Assembly (NCBI RefSeq): GCF_030382115.1
Contig: NZ_JAUDRJ010000002.1
Span: 121,949-134,026, forward strand
Reading direction: 5' to 3'
Length of the DNA: 12,078 bases
Source of the DNA: Nostoc sp. GT001
GTDB lineage: Bacteria; Cyanobacteriota; Cyanobacteriia; Cyanobacteriales; Nostocaceae
The position numbers and the translations under genes were made by a program. Below the pieces are notes generated by a model that was not told the DNA's origin, made no database searches, and saw only the letters and a list, made by a program, of their open reading frames with translations. Position 1 is the first letter of the stretch; every line of letters begins with the position of its first letter. This document shows positions 8,970 through 12,078 of this stretch, piece after piece.

Positions 8970-9269
8970 CTAGTAAGTAACCATATTAAGATTTCCTACA
9001 GATATTACCGAGCAGACGAGTCGAACCGCTTGCCTACTAGCGTTATTCTTCCATTGAAGGGGACGGAGATTTGATAATACATCACTACCACCCAAAGCAA
9101 CAGGTGTTATATGGTCTACTTCCCAGCCATAAGGGGAGTTTCTATTGCCATATTCGTATCTATTAATCCAAGCACCGCATTGGTCTTTACGCCAAACACG
9201 AGGGTCGTAATGAGGCACAACCATAGCTTGGCACCAGACAATCTCAACAGTATTTGTAGTAATGGCCAT
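8970..9269 (-). CDS. Small HNH endonuclease
   Basis: A 99-residue protein with the full core of a small HNH nuclease. YDPRVWRKDQCGAW at 21-34 leads into YGWEVDHITPVALGGSD, where D52-H53 supply the first catalytic His. SNLRPLQW then gives N67, and N75-N76 (KNN) the final motif position. The family cleaves DNA through one metal bound in the beta-beta-alpha fold, and its members are usually about 80-110 residues, so this copy is full length. It is a stand-alone domain with no DNA-recognition module. The gene is upstream of the giant gene on the same strand (295-base gap, so co-transcription is uncertain) and divergent from the XRE-metallopeptidase gene, with 76 bases between their starts. The last 20 residues are hydrophobic and not part of the motif. 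Its target and any defence role are unknown. Confidence 0.85.
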   Translation of the reverse strand: MAITTNTVEIVWCQAMVVPHYDPRVWRKDQCGAWINRYEYGNRNSPYGWEVDHITPVALGGSDVLSNLRPLQWKNNASRQAVRLVCSVISVGNLNMVTY

Positions 9270-9345
9270 AACTGTTTATTTGTCAAAAATTTAACTCAGT
9301 CTAACACAATATAACATTTAAACATCATAAATCGTCAAATTGCAA
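9270..9345. promoter_or_regulatory. Divergent intergenic region, likely control region of the XRE module
   Basis: These 76 AT-rich bases separate the divergent HNH and XRE-metallopeptidase genes. A GTCAAA word occurs twice, at 9282-9287 (GTCAAAAATTT) and 9334-9339 (GTCAAATTG). It is a candidate direct-repeat operator for the XRE protein, which in such modules often represses its own operon. A plus-strand -10-like TATAAC lies at 9310-9315, without a well-spaced -35. Promoter positions are therefore tentative, and there is no Shine-Dalgarno before the ATG at 9346, which may indicate a short leader. Confidence 0.35.
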
Positions 9346-10449
9346 ATGGAAAATGTTAACTCAATTCGTATTTATAGAGAGCAAACAGGATTTTCCCAGG
9401 AACAACTGGGAGAACAGATAGGCGTAACTCGGCAAACAATCGCAGCATGGGAACGAGGCGAACGCGAACCATCACTGCTACAAATTTCTAAAATTGCTAG
9501 AGTCTTAGGAGTATCGCTAGAACTTCTACTTGATCAACCAACAGACTCTCTAAAGGGGATTGGGCAACTAGAAGTTAACTTGCTTTTCCGATCTGATGAA
9601 CCATCTGCGCTTACCCCCTATGTGCGAGACCATTTAACCCAAAAAGCTGTTGACTATGCTGAAGTAGAAGCGTTGCTAGGAGAGGTTCCTGCAATACCTG
9701 CACTCCGTCCCCTAGAAGGTTATGACGAAATACTTGTAGAAGAGTTAGCAACAGAGGTAAGAGACTGGTTAGGAGTAGGAGAATTAACACCTATTGGTGA
9801 CGTATTAGCTTTATTAGAATCAAAAGGTCTTAAAGTTATCCCATACTTGCTACCAGCAAAAGTTTCTGGTTTCTCCGCCTATACTGAGGCTTGGGGTGCG
9901 GTAATTTTTGTCAATGAAGATCATCCCACAGAAAGAAAATTTTTTACTGCCCTTCATGAAGTGGCACACTTAATTTTTCATCGTCGTGAATACAAAGTAC
10001 CCCAAACCCGTTCTCGTCCAACTGAACCACGAGAAAAAGCTGCTAATCATTTAGCAGGTGCAGTACTGATGCCTAGAGGTGCTGTCTTACGAGAGCTTCA
10101 TGCCTACCGTAATCGCTGGCTTCCTGAACCGCTCTTAAAAGATATCAAGCGACGTTACGGCATCAGTCTTCGCACAATATTGTATCGAGCAGAACAAGCT
10201 GAATTAATTACAAAGCAGCAAAAGGGTCAACAGTTAGGCGTACTCAACAAGAAATATGGTCCAGAAGATGAGCCAGAGAAACTACCATTACCAGAAAGGC
10301 TGAATCGTTTGGAACGCTTGGTTTATACGGCATTAATAGAAAAGAAACTTACTGTATCTCGATCTGCCGAAATTTTAGGAGAACATGTTTTAACTGTACG
10401 GGAAAAACTCTCTGAATGGTTAAAACAAGGTGAGGAGGATACAATGTGA
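9346..10449 (+). CDS. XRE-family regulator fused to ImmA/IrrE-type zinc metallopeptidase (antitoxin-like)
   Basis: This 367-residue protein begins with an XRE helix-turn-helix at residues 5-63; GVTRQTIAAWERGEREPS is the recognition helix and following turn. Residues 125-285 form an ImmA/IrrE-type metallopeptidase with HEVAH (H204, E205, H208). A likely third zinc ligand is E230 in EKAANHLAGAVLMP. A second small helix-turn-helix-like segment follows at about 330-362 (LTVSRSAEILGEHVLTVREKL). Proteins with this XRE plus COG2856 layout act as repressors or antitoxins, some being regulated by proteolysis. The gene overlaps a PIN-domain gene by 4 bases, which strongly suggests a two-gene toxin-antitoxin operon. 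I chose ATG 9346 over TTG 9340 because it is the stronger codon and still keeps the complete HTH; neither has a Shine-Dalgarno. Whether the peptidase is active here, and on what substrate, cannot be seen. Confidence 0.9.
   Translation: MENVNSIRIYREQTGFSQEQLGEQIGVTRQTIAAWERGEREPSLLQISKIARVLGVSLELLLDQPTDSLKGIGQLEVNLLFRSDEPSALTPYVRDHLTQKAVDYAEVEALLGEVPAIPALRPLEGYDEILVEELATEVRDWLGVGELTPIGDVLALLESKGLKVIPYLLPAKVSGFSAYTEAWGAVIFVNEDHPTERKFFTALHEVAHLIFHRREYKVPQTRSRPTEPREKAANHLAGAVLMPRGAVLRELHAYRNRWLPEPLLKDIKRRYGISLRTILYRAEQAELITKQQKGQQLGVLNKKYGPEDEPEKLPLPERLNRLERLVYTALIEKKLTVSRSAEILGEHVLTVREKLSEWLKQGEEDTM
10434..10438 (+). promoter_or_regulatory. Ribosome-binding site that fixes the GTG start of the PIN gene
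   Basis: GGAGG at 10434-10438 sits 7 bases before GTG 10446, inside the last codons of the XRE-peptidase gene. The spacing is ideal. It supports GTG as the start, with the GTGA overlap coupling toxin translation to that of the upstream regulator. It is the only strong Shine-Dalgarno in the plus-strand operon. Confidence 0.75.
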
Positions 10450-10820
10450 TTGTTCTATTAGATACTATTGCTCTGATTGAGTTACAACAAGCTTATCGCC
10501 ACTCAGCATTTATCCAACTAACTTCTGTTGAAGTTCTTGATGTAGTGATTTCGGAGTTTCAGCATCCAAATTATACCGATTTTATAAAAATAATCAATAA
10601 CTTTGGATTTCAAACTATTCAAACTGAATCTACTTGGTTTAATGCTGCTCGAAAATATCGTGACGGCACACTCAGCGTTCAAGATGCTCTAAACCTCCAC
10701 TACGCCAAAACCTTCGAGAGAATCTTGGTTACTGATGAAAAGCCATTACAGATCAAATGTCAGCAAGAAAAAATTAGTAATCAACAAATATCATGGTTAA
10801 TTAAACAATTAACTCGTTAG
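10446..10820 (+). CDS. PIN-domain ribonuclease-like toxin partner
   Basis: A 124-residue PIN-fold protein with the acidic residues in order: D6 in the first strand (VLLDTIALIEL), E37 (ISEF), D80 (VQDALNLHYAK) and D97 (ILVTDEKPL). These four positions match the metal-binding set of active PIN nucleases, so the protein looks intact. PIN toxins cleave RNA, commonly tRNA, rRNA or mRNA; the target here is unknown. Translation starts at GTG and overlaps the stop of the XRE-peptidase gene (GTGA). Regulator-first order with 4-base overlap is typical of antitoxin-toxin operons. From memory, XRE-COG2856 genes are repeatedly found beside PIN-like genes in predicted toxin-antitoxin surveys. It could instead be an RNase effector controlled by a stress-sensing protease rather than a classical addiction toxin. 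Confidence 0.82.
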   Translation: MIVLLDTIALIELQQAYRHSAFIQLTSVEVLDVVISEFQHPNYTDFIKIINNFGFQTIQTESTWFNAARKYRDGTLSVQDALNLHYAKTFERILVTDEKPLQIKCQQEKISNQQISWLIKQLTR

Positions 10821-10893
10821 TTAAATATCAATAGGATAATATAACATGACTGTAATTGGCATTTTGACCTATAAAATTCCAGTTTTAGTTTAG

Positions 10894-10929
10894 TGTTACT
10901 GGGTATTTGTAATTATTCATTCAGTAACA
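10894..10929. repeat. 8-bp inverted repeat
   Basis: TGTTACTG and CAGTAACA are perfect 8-base arms around a 20-base AT-rich loop. The repeat lies 73 bases downstream of the PIN gene stop. It could fold in the 3' end of the operon transcript or be a decayed end of a small mobile sequence. No target-site duplication was recognised. Confidence 0.35.
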
Positions 10930-10982
10930 ATTCTAGGTACACCTCCAGTCTTTGCATCTTTAATAAAGATTACAACAGTTTT

Positions 10983-11006
10983 TAGCCTGCCAGATATGGC
11001 AGGCTA
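10983..11006. terminator. Strong hairpin between convergent operons, possible bidirectional terminator
   Basis: TAGCCTGCCA (10983-10992) and TGGCAGGCTA (10997-11006) form a perfect 10-bp stem with a 4-base loop, GATA. It sits in the gap between converging genes, where a terminator for either strand is expected. Against a classical intrinsic terminator, neither strand has a U run after the stem: the plus strand continues ATAGTAGATTT and the minus strand AAAAACTG. It may work by RNA structure or 3'-end protection instead. Confidence 0.45.
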
Positions 11007-11126
11007 TAGTAGATTTAAGTGATAGCTGATTTAACTAGCAACTGACGCTATTTCCGGTGAGAATAATTTGTGATTTTCAATGGCATATTTATAGCTAAAC
11101 AATCCATTGTTTTACAAGAAAAATTT

Positions 11127-11336
11127 TTATTCACTACCCGATATCTTGAGTACTGTGATAACACATGGTGGTTGAATATTGTTATTGCGAATGAATTTCC
11201 TTGCAGTTGTGCAGGTTTTTTCTTGATGGTTATGTTGATAGCAAATCAAGCTTGTAACCTTTGATAGCAAAACTTTTCCGCGTAATCTGCGTCTTAAATT
11301 GTATCTACCTAGTTTTTGTGGAATTCGTTTTGACAT
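11127..11336 (-). CDS. Possible small basic protein overlapping the GIY-YIG gene
   Basis: A 69-residue frame with no family I recognise. Its N-terminal half is very basic (KRIPQKLGRYNLRRRLRGK), which would suit nucleic-acid binding. The reason to take it seriously is a near-perfect ribosome-binding site, AAGGAGAG on the minus strand at 11343-11350, six bases before ATG 11336. This site lies inside the end of the GIY-YIG gene, and the two frames overlap by 32 bases in different phase, suggesting coupling. The C-terminal half has no clear domain, and two cysteines (C32, C42) do not make a motif. It may be a real small gene, a remnant of a longer one, or chance. Confidence 0.4.
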   Translation of the reverse strand: MSKRIPQKLGRYNLRRRLRGKVLLSKVTSLICYQHNHQEKTCTTARKFIRNNNIQPPCVITVLKISGSE

Positions 11337-11637
11337 TTTGCACTCTCCTTAATAATTGTGCGTGGTTTTTATATCGTTTGAGTTGAATTTCAAGCTGACG
11401 GGCTTCTTGTTTACTTGAAGTCTTCCACACGTGGACAATTTTGAATTCGATGCCGCGTTTTATCGCAGCACGAGTAAATGCTGCTCCAGATACTTGTAGA
11501 TGCTGCTGAAATCTTTTCTTGAGGTTCGCGCATGAACCTAAGTAATAACGAGCTTGATGTTTCTCATTTCCAAGTGGACGAGATAGCTCAATCATGTAGC
11601 AGCAAGGAATTGAGGGTATTTTTCCTGACAATTCCAT
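11305..11637 (-). CDS. GIY-YIG nuclease-like small protein
   Basis: A 110-residue protein that matches the single-domain GIY-YIG fold. CYMIEL at 13-18 takes the place of GIY, and YYLGSCANLKKRFQQHL at 31-47 supplies the YIG-like YLG (32-34), R42 and H46. RQLEIQLKRYKN at 80-91 gives the metal-binding E83. In this family the tyrosines, Arg and Glu carry out hydrolysis of DNA with one metal ion, and this copy keeps Y14, Y32, R42 and E83. It resembles the stand-alone UvrC-N/YhbQ-like subgroup, usually 80-110 residues. The role is unknown: repair, homing or defence are possible. It lies 55 bases downstream of the 116-residue gene on the same strand, probably in one transcript, and overlaps a possible 69-residue ORF. 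No Shine-Dalgarno precedes ATG 11637; Y14 leaves little room for a later start. Confidence 0.75.
   Translation of the reverse strand: MELSGKIPSIPCCYMIELSRPLGNEKHQARYYLGSCANLKKRFQQHLQVSGAAFTRAAIKRGIEFKIVHVWKTSSKQEARQLEIQLKRYKNHAQLLRRVQNVKTNSTKTR
11343..11350 (-). promoter_or_regulatory. Strong ribosome-binding site within the end of the GIY-YIG gene
   Basis: The plus-strand CTCTCCTT reads AAGGAGAG on the minus strand, six bases before ATG 11336. It is the best Shine-Dalgarno among the minus-strand genes of this window and is the main support for the 69-residue ORF that begins there. Confidence 0.45.
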
Positions 11638-11692
11638 TTATGCTTTTTTTAGGATTATTTTGAAACCTGAGGCGTTAGCTGATTGTGGTGGT

Positions 11693-12043
11693 TTACGTAG
11701 TTACGCAGTTGAGTTTTTCTTGTTCTTGTACCCAACTAATTACATTTGATTTACTAATGCTTACAGGCTTATCTTCACCTGCAATAAATACTTGAAGCCA
11801 GCCATTTTCCAACTCATAGTAGTCAATAATTAAACCTGCTTCTCTGGCTGTTGTTAGAGCTAATACTTCCTGGGACTGCTCTTTTTCTTGGGATTTGATT
11901 TTGGCGTGATAATCTGCGATCGCTTCACGGAGAATTTGTTGGGGAAGTAGCCCATATCCATCAATTAATTCCTGTCTGAGTACCCTTGTTTGGTGGTCTT
12001 CTTGCCCAGAGTGACGCACACAATTCGCGGTTAAAATAATCAT
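11693..12043 (-). CDS. Unrecognised small protein
   Basis: I do not recognise this 116-residue protein. Residues 20-60 look helical and charged (ILREAIADYHAKIKSQEKEQSQE). Residues 62-106 look like a compact beta-rich unit ending in SKSNVISWVQEQ. No catalytic motif, signal peptide or membrane segment is visible. It carries one HIP1 octamer (11916-11923), which suggests long residence in a cyanobacterial genome. It probably heads a minus-strand transcript with the GIY-YIG gene 55 bases downstream. The start ATG at 12043 is close to the window end and has only a weak GAG upstream, so an earlier in-frame start cannot be excluded from the 35 bases remaining. The function is not inferred. Confidence 0.65.
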   Translation of the reverse strand: MIILTANCVRHSGQEDHQTRVLRQELIDGYGLLPQQILREAIADYHAKIKSQEKEQSQEVLALTTAREAGLIIDYYELENGWLQVFIAGEDKPVSISKSNVISWVQEQEKLNCVTT

Positions 12044-12078
12044 TTATTATCTCGTCAGACCTACAGACAAGTAACAAA

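Larger units (their letters stand above)
10821..11126. other. Non-coding convergent junction
   Basis: These 306 bases separate the plus-strand XRE-PIN operon from the minus-strand small-gene cluster. I see no credible gene; the best short frame, ATG 10846, ends after 15 codons. The stretch holds an inverted repeat, TGTTACTG (10894-10901) with CAGTAACA (10922-10929). A near-palindrome, ATCTTTAATAAAGAT, lies at 10956-10970. A strong GC-rich hairpin at 10983-11006 is described separately. Together they look like an end-of-transcript zone for both converging units. Confidence 0.5.

Noticed and set aside
9111..9314. Plus-strand 67-residue frame over the HNH gene
   Set aside because: It is antisense to the conserved HNH motif, with no start signal or domain.
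9340..9345. TTG start six bases upstream of the XRE gene
   Set aside because: ATG 9346 is a stronger codon, keeps the whole HTH, and neither position has a ribosome-binding site favouring the extension.
11070..11264. Plus-strand 64-residue ORF with GTG start
   Set aside because: It has no ribosome-binding site and no recognisable domain, and it lies opposite a better-supported minus-strand frame.
1..12078. CRISPR array, tRNA, rRNA or riboswitch
   Set aside because: No regularly spaced repeats, cloverleaf features or conserved RNA motifs were seen in the intergenic regions.

Overview
The window looks like a defence or accessory island from a filamentous (Nostocales-like) cyanobacterium. The evidence is six copies of the cyanobacterial HIP1 octamer GCGATCGC (starting at 3931, 4131, 5196, 6529, 8200 and 11916), AT-rich spacers, and small HNH and GIY-YIG proteins of a kind I associate with cyanobacteria. 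No housekeeping genes, tRNAs, rRNAs, CRISPR arrays or recognisable transposase genes are present.

Layout, left to right. (1) 1-2123, minus strand: an ATGA-overlapped gene pair. The upstream gene encodes a zinc-ribbon plus PD-(D/E)xK nuclease that I recognise as the REase of the pPIWI-RE (prokaryotic Argonaute-like) three-gene island. The downstream gene, cut by the window edge, encodes a P-loop helicase-like protein with a long N-terminal domain. The expected third gene, the pPIWI-RE protein itself, would lie off the left edge. (2) 2300-8674, minus strand: a 2124-residue protein with an N-terminal Mrr-like restriction nuclease domain, a long TPR-like region, two successive PIN-like segments and about 870 mostly helical residues of unknown role. 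(3) 8970-9269, minus strand: a 99-residue HNH nuclease. (4) 9346-10820, plus strand, divergent from the HNH gene: an XRE regulator fused to an ImmA/IrrE-type zinc metallopeptidase, overlapping by 4 bases a PIN-domain protein. This is a toxin-antitoxin-like pair. (5) 10821-11126: a non-coding convergent junction with a perfect 10-bp hairpin. (6) 11127-12043, minus strand: an unrecognised 116-residue protein, a GIY-YIG nuclease-like protein, and a possible overlapping 69-residue basic ORF with a strong ribosome-binding site.

At least four nuclease folds (PD-(D/E)xK twice, PIN, HNH, GIY-YIG) occur within 12 kb. The likely reading is a patchwork of defence modules: a pPIWI-RE-type system on the left, a single-gene giant nuclease-repeat protein in the middle, and a toxin-antitoxin-like pair on the right. 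The strongest candidate for something little described is the giant protein, which joins a DNA-nuclease-type N-terminus to sensor-like repeats and a duplicated PIN-like core.
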